DNA of 64,000 nt from contig JAIRVB010000035.1 of the NCBI GenBank assembly GCA_031254105.1, positions 124,001 to 188,000 of the forward strand. The letters are read 5' to 3'. The position numbers and the translations under genes were made by a program. The notes below the pieces were generated by a model. That model made no database searches, had not been told where the DNA came from, and saw only the letters and a list, made by a program, of their open reading frames with translations. Source of the stretch: Chitinispirillales bacterium (GTDB taxonomy: Bacteria; Fibrobacterota; Chitinivibrionia; Chitinivibrionales; Chitinispirillaceae). Numbering within the stretch: the first letter of the stretch is position 1; the number at the start of each line of letters is the position of its first letter. Positions 55,514 through 63,288 of this stretch are shown in pieces.

Positions 55514-55762
55514 ATGGGAATACTAAAGAACACTAATTTAAACGAATATGACGGAATCGACAAAATCTCATTTAGTTTAGCAGAATTTGACGATGGTACG
55601 GTTGAGATAAAATATAACGGAAGTGCCAATTACTTTGAAGAAATCAAAAGTTTAGGCAAGTTTGACGCTTTGGGAGATTATATGGAATCGCTTGACAATG
55701 TGTTAGTAGGTGCTGTTGCAGATTTCATAAAAGAAAACAACAATTACGGAAAGGACAGCTAA
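55514..55762 (+). CDS. Small hypothetical acidic protein
   Basis: Eighty-two residues, acidic, with strands (DKISFSLAEFDDGTVEIKYN) followed by a helical C-terminus (DYMESLDNVLVGAVADFIKE). AAAGG lies before the ATG. Separated from the next gene by six bases. No family recognised; likely an accessory gene of a mobile element. Confidence 0.6.
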   Translation: MGILKNTNLNEYDGIDKISFSLAEFDDGTVEIKYNGSANYFEEIKSLGKFDALGDYMESLDNVLVGAVADFIKENNNYGKDS

Positions 55763-55768
55763 ATAAAA

Positions 55769-56041
55769 ATGCTAACAAAAGAACAGATAAAAACGCTAAT
55801 CGAAAACGACCCGCATTTTGTGGAGTTAATTGAGATTCATTTTGATATTCGTGAAACAAGAAAATGCTTCCGAGACACATTAACCCTTTTGCGCAATATA
55901 AAACATCCGGCTGAAAAATTAGATGTGATTTACGATGAATACAGAGGAAAAGAGGAACAGTCTGAACTTCACATTGAGAATGTTTACGGGGTGACTCGGC
56001 ACGATTACGGGTTTATCGAAAAAGAACTTAACTTGGGATAA
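55769..56041 (+). CDS. Small hypothetical protein
   Basis: Ninety residues, mainly helical (IKTLIENDPHFVELIEIHFD, FRDTLTLLRNIKHPAEKLD), acidic, ending KELNLG. Six bases after the preceding gene and about 20 before the next, so part of one transcript. The short HIENVYGVTRHDYGF segment looks globular. Function unknown. Confidence 0.6.
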   Translation: MLTKEQIKTLIENDPHFVELIEIHFDIRETRKCFRDTLTLLRNIKHPAEKLDVIYDEYRGKEEQSELHIENVYGVTRHDYGFIEKELNLG

Positions 56042-56062
56042 CCAACATTGAAAGGAAAGATC

Positions 56063-56476
56063 ATGCAAAATACTGAAGAATTAGCAATCAAGATCAAGGC
56101 AAGAATAGAAAATGATGGCAACAACGACCTTATCGCAAAAGAATACATTTTTCAAAGGTTAATAGAACACATGGACATGTACGAAATAACGGACAGATGT
56201 TTGGCGCAACCATACCTAAAACTGCGTATACTGTACCACAACCGTAACGATGTGAAAAAAACCATATTGCGTCAAGCTGTCATGGACGTTTTAGAAAAAA
56301 CTCCCGCCAACATAGATCATTACTTATGGGAAAAAAAGGGGGTTTGTTTTGAGATTTGTTGTACCTGCGCACAATTGTTGGATATAATATTTCTTTCTGA
56401 TTACCGCCGAATGTGCTTTTACAGAAAAAAGGATATGGAAATACTTGATGCATACCAAACGGCGCTCTCATTTTGA
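56063..56476 (+). CDS. Small hypothetical protein
   Basis: One hundred thirty-seven residues; AAAGGAAAG precedes the ATG at 56063 (a TTG at 56048 is less likely). Helical, with LIEHMDMYEITDRCLAQPY and a Cys-containing segment CFEICCTCAQLLDIIFLSDY. No domain recognised. The stop codon lies inside the loop and descending arm of a GC-rich hairpin. Confidence 0.6.
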   Translation: MQNTEELAIKIKARIENDGNNDLIAKEYIFQRLIEHMDMYEITDRCLAQPYLKLRILYHNRNDVKKTILRQAVMDVLEKTPANIDHYLWEKKGVCFEICCTCAQLLDIIFLSDYRRMCFYRKKDMEILDAYQTALSF

Positions 56477-56482
56477 GAGCGC
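56462..56482 (+). terminator. GC-rich hairpin overlapping a stop codon
   Basis: GCGCTCTC, loop ATTTT, GAGAGCGC, then AAAAC. Perfect eight-pair stem containing the TGA at 56474-56476. Similar in size and place to the hairpins at 55475 and 57113; no T tract. Confidence 0.55.
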
Positions 56483-56518
56483 AAAACAATATCTTTAACT
56501 AAATAGGAAGAGTTAAAA

Positions 56519-57085
56519 ATGTTATCAAAAGAGAAAAACAATAAAGAAATGACGATCAAAAAAGCAATAACCCACCTTGAAAACCTGAAATCACAGGCGG
56601 AAATAATGAGTATTTGTGACCAACAATGTGAGCCGGATGAATGGCAAAACGCAATTAAGGCGCTTGACTTTGCTGTGAAAAAATTACGCAGTTTACAACA
56701 CAAAAAAAGAAAGCGTTCTAAAAAGCTGCCGGTGGTTATTAAATTTTCGGAACTCATGGAGATAACACAGGGAGCAAAGGGTGATATTTACATTACCCAC
56801 GATGGAAAAGGCATGTTGTTTGATATTGCCGGAATAACATATCTTACGGGCTATTTAGCCGAAGGAGTGATCGTCAATCCAGAAAAGTGGTATTTGGAAA
56901 ACAAAATAGACTGCTATTGCTCTGCATGTTATTACCATGAGTACGGTATGGAACCAGCGGAAAACCGCAGGTTTAAAGTAAAATTTGAACAAACCAAACT
57001 GGCAGAAATAGAAATCCTCTATCTTAAAAGTATTGCGAAAAGGCATCGAAATAGTAAACTCACGGCAAAGGTCAGTAAAAACTGA
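56519..57085 (+). CDS. Hypothetical protein with basic linker
   Basis: One hundred eighty-eight residues. An N-terminal helical part with CDQQCEPDEWQNAIKALDFA is joined by a very basic stretch (HKKRKRSKKLP) to a second domain with GDIYITHDGKGMLFDIAG and a CYCSACYYHEYG cysteine cluster that could bind metal. GGAAGAG precedes the ATG. Possibly nucleic-acid binding, but the family is unknown. Confidence 0.6.
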   Translation: MLSKEKNNKEMTIKKAITHLENLKSQAEIMSICDQQCEPDEWQNAIKALDFAVKKLRSLQHKKRKRSKKLPVVIKFSELMEITQGAKGDIYITHDGKGMLFDIAGITYLTGYLAEGVIVNPEKWYLENKIDCYCSACYYHEYGMEPAENRRFKVKFEQTKLAEIEILYLKSIAKRHRNSKLTAKVSKN

Positions 57086-57112
57086 AAGCACAATTGCATT
57101 AGTCATGGTCAT

Positions 57113-57131
57113 GGAGCCGCAAGGCGGCTCC
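57113..57131 (+). terminator. GC-rich hairpin before the AAA/PD-(D/E)XK operon
   Basis: GGAGCCGC, loop AAG, GCGGCTCC, followed by TTACTC. Perfect eight-pair stem, related in sequence to the 55475 hairpin (both contain GGAGCCGCAAGG). A new ribosome binding site AAGGAGAG starts about ten bases later. Confidence 0.6.
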
Positions 57132-57158
57132 TTACTCAGAAAGGAGAGATACTGAAAA

Positions 57159-57242
57159 ATGCTGTTTTTGTGTGCAAAGTTACAAGGAAAAGCGTATTTT
57201 ATGTATAGCAAGAATGCTATACATCTAAAGGAGCAAGCATGA
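57159..57242 (+). CDS. 27-codon upstream ORF coupled to the ATPase gene
   Basis: ATG at 57159 follows AAGGAGAGAT at good spacing and encodes a 27-residue peptide (MLFLCAKLQGKAYF...KEQA). Its TGA overlaps the ATG of the ATPase gene as ATGA. A perfect nine-pair hairpin (ATGTATAGC and GCTATACAT, 57201-57224) lies inside it, immediately before the ATPase ribosome binding site AAAGGAG (57227-57233). Translation of the small frame would melt the hairpin, so a translational-coupling or attenuation leader is likely; whether the peptide itself acts is unknown. Confidence 0.5.
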   Translation: MLFLCAKLQGKAYFMYSKNAIHLKEQA

Positions 57243-58798
57243 AAGAATTGCCGATCGGATTGCAGGAATTTGAATACATCCGTAATAATGATGCACTGTA
57301 CGTTGATAAGACAGAGAAAATCTACGATATGGTATCAGGAATAAAAAAGCAATTTTTTCTGTCTCGTCCAAGAAGATTCGGAAAAACGATTTTGTGCTGG
57401 ACGCTTGACGCGGTATTTTCAGGGAGGAAAGACCTCTTTGAGGGATTGGCAATAGCGGACAGCAAATGGAAATGGGAAAAGCATCCGGTAATCCGTTTGG
57501 ATATGAGCAAGGGCGATTTTTCCGAAGGAGAAACGGCTGCTAAAGACGCAATCAATAGCGCGTTAATTGAAAACGCAGAAAAATTAGGTGTTGAGCTGCG
57601 GGGAGAATCTCTTTCCAATAAATTTAGCTTTCTGATTGGCGACTCAGTAAAAAAATATGGCAAACAAGCGGTAGTAATAATTGACGAATACGACAATCCT
57701 CTTTTAAGCTTGATTGATAAAAAAAACGAATTTGATAAAGTCCGTGATACTTTGAGGGATTTTTACAAAATCGTTAAAGCCTCAGAAGATAAGCTAAAAT
57801 TCGCGTTTTTGACCGGAATTACAAAATTCGCAAAAGTAAGCGTGTTTTCCGCTCTTAACAACCTGAACGATATTACACTTGACCCGCGATTTGCCGACAT
57901 TTGCGGAATAACGCAGAATGAGATGGAGGATTTTTTTGCCGGATATATTGATAAATACGCGGAAAGTCACGGCGGAAAAGAAAATTATCTAAAAAAACTC
58001 AAGGTTTTCTATAACGGGTATCGGTTTTCAAAAAATAAATTGTCTGTATATAACCCTTATGGCTTGGTGAAACATTTTGACTCAGGGGAATTTAATGCGT
58101 ATTGGTTTGAGAGCGGAACACCCACTTACTTGATAAAATTACTTGATAACGAAGATGTAGATATTTTGACATTCAAAGGCACGAAAGTTACAACGGCAGG
58201 TTTCAGAAAATATGATTCGGAAAATATGGATGCGGTTCCAATGCTGTATCAAGCTGGGTATTTGACGGTTGTTGATTATAATGAGGAATTAGGATACTAT
58301 ACTCTTGACTATCCCAATACTGAAGTCCGGTCGGCGTTTGCTGACGAATTAGCGGTCAAATATCTTGGGATCCCTCAGACAAAAAAAGAATCAATGTTAG
58401 TAAATATCTCCGAATATCTTTACGGGGGTGATGTAGAATCAACAATAGAGCTTGCAATTAAGCCTTTTATGTCCGCGATCCCGAACAATATAGCGATTCG
58501 TAATGAACATTATTTTCAGACGATATTCTATATCATTTTTAATATGTTAGGATTAAAGGCGCCAAGCGAAATATCAATGGCAACAGGACGAATTGACGCG
58601 ATTGTCGAAACTCCAAAATTTGTCTATTGTTTTGAATTCAAGCTTGACAAAACCGTAAAAGAAGCGATGGATCAAATTGATAAAAACGAATACCTGACTC
58701 CTTACAAAGGTTCCGGAAAAACGCTTTTTAAAATCGGCGTAAATTTTAACTATAAAGAACGCAAAATTCAGGATTGGGCGTTTGAGGAAGTGAAATAG
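57239..58798 (+). CDS. AAA ATPase-like / PD-(D/E)XK nuclease protein
   Basis: A 519-residue member of the AAA-ATPase_like plus PDDEXK_9 family common in gut and anaerobic bacteria. The N-terminus IGLQEFEYIRNNDALYVDKT and SRPRRFGKTIL (P-loop variant) are diagnostic, followed by the Walker B VVIIDEYDNPLL and FLTGITKFAKVSVFSALNNL. The C-terminal nuclease core is GRIDAIVETPKFVYCFEFKL (Asp, then Glu-x-Lys). Function is uncertain; many copies occur per genome and a link to mobile DNA or defence is suspected. It ends six bases before the left inverted repeat of the invertible cassette, so it may feed transcription into that segment. Confidence 0.88.
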   Translation: MKELPIGLQEFEYIRNNDALYVDKTEKIYDMVSGIKKQFFLSRPRRFGKTILCWTLDAVFSGRKDLFEGLAIADSKWKWEKHPVIRLDMSKGDFSEGETAAKDAINSALIENAEKLGVELRGESLSNKFSFLIGDSVKKYGKQAVVIIDEYDNPLLSLIDKKNEFDKVRDTLRDFYKIVKASEDKLKFAFLTGITKFAKVSVFSALNNLNDITLDPRFADICGITQNEMEDFFAGYIDKYAESHGGKENYLKKLKVFYNGYRFSKNKLSVYNPYGLVKHFDSGEFNAYWFESGTPTYLIKLLDNEDVDILTFKGTKVTTAGFRKYDSENMDAVPMLYQAGYLTVVDYNEELGYYTLDYPNTEVRSAFADELAVKYLGIPQTKKESMLVNISEYLYGGDVESTIELAIKPFMSAIPNNIAIRNEHYFQTIFYIIFNMLGLKAPSEISMATGRIDAIVETPKFVYCFEFKLDKTVKEAMDQIDKNEYLTPYKGSGKTLFKIGVNFNYKERKIQDWAFEEVK

Positions 58799-58803
58799 TT
58801 TTT

Positions 58804-58861
58804 GAATGAAAGATAACTTCAAATTATAATTTGTTGTGGGGAGAAATATGGAGCAGCTGGA
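58804..58861 (+). repeat. Left 58-bp inverted repeat of the invertible cassette
   Basis: Identical, in inverted orientation, to 60535-60592 over all 58 bases; identity ends abruptly at both edges. It contains the ribosome binding site GGGGAG, the ATG at 58848 and codons for MEQLE/D. Inside it is a perfect 14-bp palindrome CAAATTATAATTTG (58820-58833), a candidate recombinase crossover site. Confidence 0.95.
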
Positions 58862-59843
58862 GAATAGATATGCAATAAAACGATTATTAAAATCATCGGA
58901 TGATGGCTATCTTGAAGCATTAAAAATTTATAATGAGTCTACTCCGATTGACATCAAAACTAACACAAATGAAATAACATATTGGATTGACAATTACGCA
59001 CCAACAACAAAATTTGAACCATTTCTATTTGTGTTATACTTGGACAATAAGATAATCGGATTTGCTATGTTAGGTTATCTTGTTAATCGTCGAGTCATTG
59101 TATATGATTATATTGCCTTAAAAGATCAATATAGAGTTAATACCGCTTATTTTGCATACATAAGCCTTATTACTAATTTCATTTACATGAATGGATATAA
59201 AGTAGATTATTTTGTTGTAGAGATTAGTAATAAGAATGCCGGAAAAGATGTTGACAAAGAAAGTCGTGTCTTTCTGAAACTACTTTGTTTAGAGGGATTT
59301 TGTGCTATTAATACATCATATCGTACTCTTCCTCTTGGTATGGATAATTACGAAAGTGGTTTTGATGCGTCATTATACATTAAAAAATCAAGTGATTCAA
59401 TATCAAGCGTTACTCGCGAGACTTTCCTTAATATTGTTAAGGGCATATATTTTGATTATTATGAAACATGGTACACGCCATTTCTTAAGTCCGTAGAAAT
59501 GGATAGTTTTCGACAAAATATTGACCTATGCTTTAAAAAAATTCAAGATAGTGTCCGTGAAAATAGTATTCTTAATGTCATTATAAATGAATGCTTAGTA
59601 TCGGTTTCAAATCATGAACGTACAGATGGTAGTTTGCCAGCACAAAAACGAAAATTATATAAATTGATTCCTGCTGTAATAATTGTTTTATTAATAGCAC
59701 CGATTTTAGTTGTTTTTGGATATAATTGGATTTTAGATAAACTACAAATTCCAATAAGTTCTGTTAATTCTATGATTAGTGGTATATTTGGTGCGACCAT
59801 GTCTTTTGTAATAGCTTATTTTTTAACGATAAAAAGATCATGA
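58848..59843 (+). CDS. GNAT-like acetyltransferase fused to C-terminal membrane helices (invertible)
   Basis: About 331 residues. The first 170 look like a GNAT acyltransferase (FLFVLYLDNKIIGFAMLGYL, VIVYDYIALKDQYRVNTAY, with a long helix). After a helical linker come two membrane segments (LIPAVIIVLLIAPILVVFGY and SGIFGATMSFVIAYFLTI). The substrate is unknown. The start codon and first four codons lie in the left inverted repeat and are the same as those of the methyltransferase on the other strand. A GTG at 58836 is in frame but lacks a ribosome binding site. Its 3' end overlaps the 3' end of the methyltransferase by six bases. AT-rich, foreign-looking. Confidence 0.65.
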   Translation: MEQLENRYAIKRLLKSSDDGYLEALKIYNESTPIDIKTNTNEITYWIDNYAPTTKFEPFLFVLYLDNKIIGFAMLGYLVNRRVIVYDYIALKDQYRVNTAYFAYISLITNFIYMNGYKVDYFVVEISNKNAGKDVDKESRVFLKLLCLEGFCAINTSYRTLPLGMDNYESGFDASLYIKKSSDSISSVTRETFLNIVKGIYFDYYETWYTPFLKSVEMDSFRQNIDLCFKKIQDSVRENSILNVIINECLVSVSNHERTDGSLPAQKRKLYKLIPAVIIVLLIAPILVVFGYNWILDKLQIPISSVNSMISGIFGATMSFVIAYFLTIKRS

Positions 59844-60548
59844 CTTTTGGCATGTAAATATAACGTTATTTGAATGTAATTTTACTTGTGGTATAAAACG
59901 ACAAATTCCATCAAATCGTGTATATGCGTAAGCAGCATTCTCATCTTGATACTTGCTGTAATGAAGACCACTTATATAATGGAAGCGATATACATGCGTT
60001 ATGATAAAATTAAATTGTTTCAGAATTTTTTCAATATATTTCGGAGAATAAATCCATTGTTTGTGTAATCCTCCAAAATAACTCAAATCAACCAATGTAG
60101 CAGATTTCATGAATCCCTTACTTCTAATATGCTCAAAACCCCAACTACTTTCAAATTCTAAAATAAGTTTGCCTTTTTGTTTTATTACTCGTGACAACTC
60201 TGCAATTGCAGCAAGTGCATCGCAATAATTTATAACACTACCGACACATAATACATCTGTAAATATATTAGAGGGCAGGGAGAGCGACTCAACGCTACTT
60301 ACACTATATTCTGGATAGCGATCAATTTTATTCTCAGCGATATCAACATGATGCATTTTATTTGATATGCCATATGTATTTCCTCCAGATCCTGCATTTA
60401 AAATATATGCGTCTGAAGAGAACGATTGCTTATTTATGTATTTCTCAATCTCTTTTTTGGAATATTGATGCCACAAATCATTAGTTGGCCATACATCATT
60501 AACATTTTCATAAAGGGAACGAATTTTATTAATATCCAGCTGCTCCAT
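59838..60548 (-). CDS. Class I SAM-dependent methyltransferase (invertible)
   Basis: About 236 residues. The SAM-binding glycine loop is YILNAGSGGNTYGI, the acidic strand end MHHVDIAENKI, and post-motif strands FTDVLCVGSVINYC and KGKLILEFESSWGF, the order of Methyltransf_11-type enzymes. The substrate is unknown. Start, ribosome binding site and MEQL codons lie in the right inverted repeat; the ATG at 60548 is preferred to a GTG at 60560 because GGGGAG is correctly spaced. It lies 38 bases after the recombinase stop on the same strand, so in this orientation it is co-transcribed with the recombinase. Confidence 0.7.
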   Translation of the reverse strand: MEQLDINKIRSLYENVNDVWPTNDLWHQYSKKEIEKYINKQSFSSDAYILNAGSGGNTYGISNKMHHVDIAENKIDRYPEYSVSSVESLSLPSNIFTDVLCVGSVINYCDALAAIAELSRVIKQKGKLILEFESSWGFEHIRSKGFMKSATLVDLSYFGGLHKQWIYSPKYIEKILKQFNFIITHVYRFHYISGLHYSKYQDENAAYAYTRFDGICRFIPQVKLHSNNVIFTCQKS

Positions 60549-60592
60549 ATTTCTCCCCACAACAAATTATAATTTGAAGTTATCTTTCATTC
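60535..60592 (-). repeat. Right 58-bp inverted repeat of the invertible cassette
   Basis: Exact inverted copy of 58804-58861. Its outer edge coincides with the last Glu codon and TGA stop of the tyrosine recombinase (60587-60592), its inner edge with the first codons of the methyltransferase. Confidence 0.95.
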
Positions 60593-61492
60593 GCGAAAGA
60601 TTCTAATCCTATTTCTGGGATGCAATGCAGTGAGTATTTGTCTTTGTTTATGAGTAGTAGAAGCGGCATATATTTGAGTTGTGGAGATAGAAGAATGTCC
60701 AAGAAAAGATTTTATGTGGGTAATATCAACGCCTTCTTCCAGTAGAAGCGTTGCGAATGTGTGCCGGATCATGTGCGGGGTAATGAGCTTTTCAAGAACC
60801 GTTTTACCGAGCGCCTCTATAAAAAAACGTACCGATTGAGCTGATACCTGTCTCCCGATTCGGTTTATAAATAAAAAAGGAGAGTCGGTGGCCGGACGTA
60901 TTGAAAGATAATCTTGTAATGCGGAAATAACATAAGGATTGCTTACGACACTTAAACGCTCCTTATTACCTTTGCCTTTGATCGATAACACTTGCGCTTC
61001 CAAGTTTATGTCCGACAACTTGATATTACATAACTCCGAAACGCGGATCCCTGTAGCAAACATAAGCTCAAATATGGCAAGATTTCGGATAAGCATTTTT
61101 TTTGCGTGAGGCCGGGAGTACAAAAAGGACAGTAATTTTTCCATATCAAATAAAGACAACGCTTTGGGGAGCCGTTTGGGTTCTTTAATATTGATCCGTA
61201 TTTTCCTGAACGGTGTTACTACGATCATGTCTTCAAATTCAAGGTAATTAAAGAATGCTTTGACTGATGCGATTTTCCGTTTTAAAGATTTGGCTGCATA
61301 TTTTTGACTTATCTCTTCTATATAACTTTGCACAAGTATTTTATCTAATTCAGAAACAGAAGATGCTTTTGGAGAGACATATTCGTAAAATTGTCTTAAA
61401 TCGATTGTATAGGCTTTTATGGTTAATGGTTCTAACTTTTTTATGTCAGAACATTGCCTCAAATAATTACGGATTACAATCTTGATTGTCAT
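60587..61492 (-). CDS. XerC/XerD-like tyrosine recombinase, probable invertase
   Basis: A 301-residue phage-integrase-family recombinase that cuts and rejoins DNA through a 3'-phosphotyrosine. An N-terminal SAM-like core-binding domain (about 1-95) is followed by the catalytic domain with Arg in ATGIRVSEL, Lys in GKGNKERL, HMIRHTFATLLL (His-x-x-Arg), GHSSISTTQIYA (His and nucleophile Tyr). AAGGAG precedes the ATG. Its stop is inside the right inverted repeat, placing it immediately beside the segment it most likely inverts. It could alternatively be the integrase of a mobile element covering part of 54-61 kb. Confidence 0.9.
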   Translation of the reverse strand: MTIKIVIRNYLRQCSDIKKLEPLTIKAYTIDLRQFYEYVSPKASSVSELDKILVQSYIEEISQKYAAKSLKRKIASVKAFFNYLEFEDMIVVTPFRKIRINIKEPKRLPKALSLFDMEKLLSFLYSRPHAKKMLIRNLAIFELMFATGIRVSELCNIKLSDINLEAQVLSIKGKGNKERLSVVSNPYVISALQDYLSIRPATDSPFLFINRIGRQVSAQSVRFFIEALGKTVLEKLITPHMIRHTFATLLLEEGVDITHIKSFLGHSSISTTQIYAASTTHKQRQILTALHPRNRIRIFRE

Positions 61493-61989
61493 TACTACTT
61501 CTCCTTTAATAGGGTTTTAAAAGTATAGATATTAACTTGACATTTTAAGCAACCAAAGAGCTATTGGAAGCTTCAATATTTCCTCAAAAATTGAGCTTTT
61601 AAAAAGCGTTTTATAAAAAAAGCAGAGGGGCTTTTGCAGTCAATGAATGATCGTAAAAATACGAATGGCTCCTGATAAATGCCTGTAAATTAAATATGTA
61701 AAGACAGAATTATGTGAAAAGGAGTTGAGCTGTTTTAAACTTATTTTGTTCCGACATAAAACATTAGGGCAGAGGGTGGAGAAAAAATCTTCTTACCGAT
61801 TTTTTACGAATAAACAATGTCTTTTTGTATATTACTATATGTAACAAGCTGTTGGGTTGATTTTTTGAAATAATTTTAACTTATGGTTTAGTTTTGATCT
61901 CATTAATAAAGGATAACTACATGTTATTAAGTGTTTGTAACTGTAGGAAAATTTTGGTATAATGAATAATTAACAAGAGACTATTAAGA
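61493..61989. other. Divergent intergenic region
   Basis: Separates the recombinase (leftward) from the ATPase pair (rightward). A good sigma-70-type promoter for the latter is listed separately. On the minus strand TATACT sits near 61530 upstream of the recombinase but with no well-spaced -35. No gene or RNA is supported between. Confidence 0.45.
61935..61963 (+). promoter_or_regulatory. Sigma-70-type promoter of the ATPase/TOPRIM pair
   Basis: TTGTAA (-35) and TATAAT (-10, at 61958-61963) are separated by 17 bases, with TTG before the -10. Transcription would start near 61970, giving a leader of only about 20 bases before the ATG at 61990. Confidence 0.65.
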
Positions 61990-63288
61990 ATGGCGAAAAT
62001 TGAGGGGTTCAGGATTCGTAATTTCGGAACACTGCGTGATGTTACCATTGGCAGTCTTTGGAATGACAAAGGCACTGGTGAACTGACACCCATGACTGCC
62101 GTGATCGGAAAGAACGGAGTAGGAAAAAGCACGTTATTTGATGCTTTTGGGTTCTTATCTGAATGCTTAAAATTTGGCGTTGAGGAAGCCTGTGACAAAC
62201 GCAATGGATTTGAACATATTGTTTCGCAGGGTATTGACGAACCTATTGAATTTGAAATCTATTATCGTGAAGAACATAACGCACGTCCTATTACTTATGA
62301 AGTCTCTTTTATGTTAGACAGTCACTCCCGTCCTTACGTCAAAAGCGAACGTTTGCGACAACGCAGAGAAGGACAACCTAAAGGCTGGCCATTTTCATTT
62401 TTGATCCTTGAAAACGGTCGCGGTTGGGTTTGGAAAGGAGAATCTGAAGGAATACAAATACAAGAATCTGCTGACCAAAATGCATTACAAACACTTGATA
62501 AATTAATGCATGAGAAGTCCGAAGAGTCCAAAGAAAGAGAGTTTTTAGAATTAGAAGATAACCGAAAGTTAGGTATAGCAACGCTGGGGGCATTAAAGCA
62601 ACACCCTAGGATTTCCGCTTTCAGGCAGTTTATTGAGGGGTGGTACCTTTCGTACTTTACGCCGGATGCAGCCCGCAGCTTGTCTTTAGCAGGCCCTCAG
62701 AAACATTTGAATATACATGGCGATAATATTGGCCCTGTCGTACAGTTCATGGAACGCGACCATCCAAAGCAGTTTGCAAGAATTCTTAAAGACATTGCCG
62801 GAAAGATACCCGGGATTGATAAAATCTCCACAGAACGCATGTCCGATGGCCGCTTGTTATTAAAATTTAACGATAAAAGCTTCAAAGACCCATTTTCCGC
62901 TCAACAGATGTCGGACGGTACATTGAAAGTATTTGCGTATCTGCTTTTGCTATCCGACCCAACACCGCCGCCTTTTATCTGCATTGAAGAACCGGAAAAC
63001 GGGCTTTATCATAAATTACTTGAAGTCCTTGCAATGCAGTTTCGTACTCACGTTACTGATGGGGAAAGTAAATCGCAAATATTTATTACGACACATCAAC
63101 CATATTTTGTTGACGCACTTGAACCAAATGAGGTTTGGATTCTAGAAAAAGGCGCAGATGGATTCTCAAAGATACGCCGCGCAAGTGAATACCCTATTGT
63201 TCAAGGATTAGTCAGTGAAGGACTTCTTCTAGGCGGGCTATGGTACAGCGATTATTTTGAGGGAGGCGTAAACCATGGTGCACTTTGA
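61990..63288 (+). CDS. AAA_21 / OLD-like ABC-type ATPase
   Basis: A 432-residue ATPase of the SMC/RecF/OLD type. It begins IEGFRIRNFGTLRDV, the usual first strand, then the Walker A VIGKNGVGKSTL (38-49). A long middle region separates it from SAQQMSDGTLKVFAYLLLL, an ABC-like signature, the Walker B PPFICIEEPENGLY and the switch FITTHQPYFVDAL. Such ATPases pair with a nuclease or effector and sense phage or DNA damage in OLD, PARIS and related systems. Here the partner follows with a 14-base overlap. In its own transcription unit. Confidence 0.85.
   Translation: MAKIEGFRIRNFGTLRDVTIGSLWNDKGTGELTPMTAVIGKNGVGKSTLFDAFGFLSECLKFGVEEACDKRNGFEHIVSQGIDEPIEFEIYYREEHNARPITYEVSFMLDSHSRPYVKSERLRQRREGQPKGWPFSFLILENGRGWVWKGESEGIQIQESADQNALQTLDKLMHEKSEESKEREFLELEDNRKLGIATLGALKQHPRISAFRQFIEGWYLSYFTPDAARSLSLAGPQKHLNIHGDNIGPVVQFMERDHPKQFARILKDIAGKIPGIDKISTERMSDGRLLLKFNDKSFKDPFSAQQMSDGTLKVFAYLLLLSDPTPPPFICIEEPENGLYHKLLEVLAMQFRTHVTDGESKSQIFITTHQPYFVDALEPNEVWILEKGADGFSKIRRASEYPIVQGLVSEGLLLGGLWYSDYFEGGVNHGAL

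Larger units (their letters stand above)
58804..60592. mobile_element. Putative invertible two-gene cassette with adjacent tyrosine recombinase
   Basis: A 1789-bp segment bounded by perfect 58-bp inverted repeats, holding two convergent genes that each begin inside a repeat. Flipping it would exchange which coding sequence lies behind the AAA/PD-(D/E)XK gene on the left and which behind the recombinase gene on the right, without damaging either neighbour: the last sense codon and stop of the recombinase are themselves within the repeat. This is the structure expected of site-specific phase variation by gene exchange. Only one orientation is visible here, so inversion itself is inferred. Confidence 0.75.

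Noticed and set aside
55196..57131. CRISPR array or integron attC sites from the recurring hairpins
   Set aside because: No direct repeats with regular spacers are present, the hairpins differ in sequence, no cas gene is near, and no attC core (RYYYAAC/GTTRRRY) is visible.
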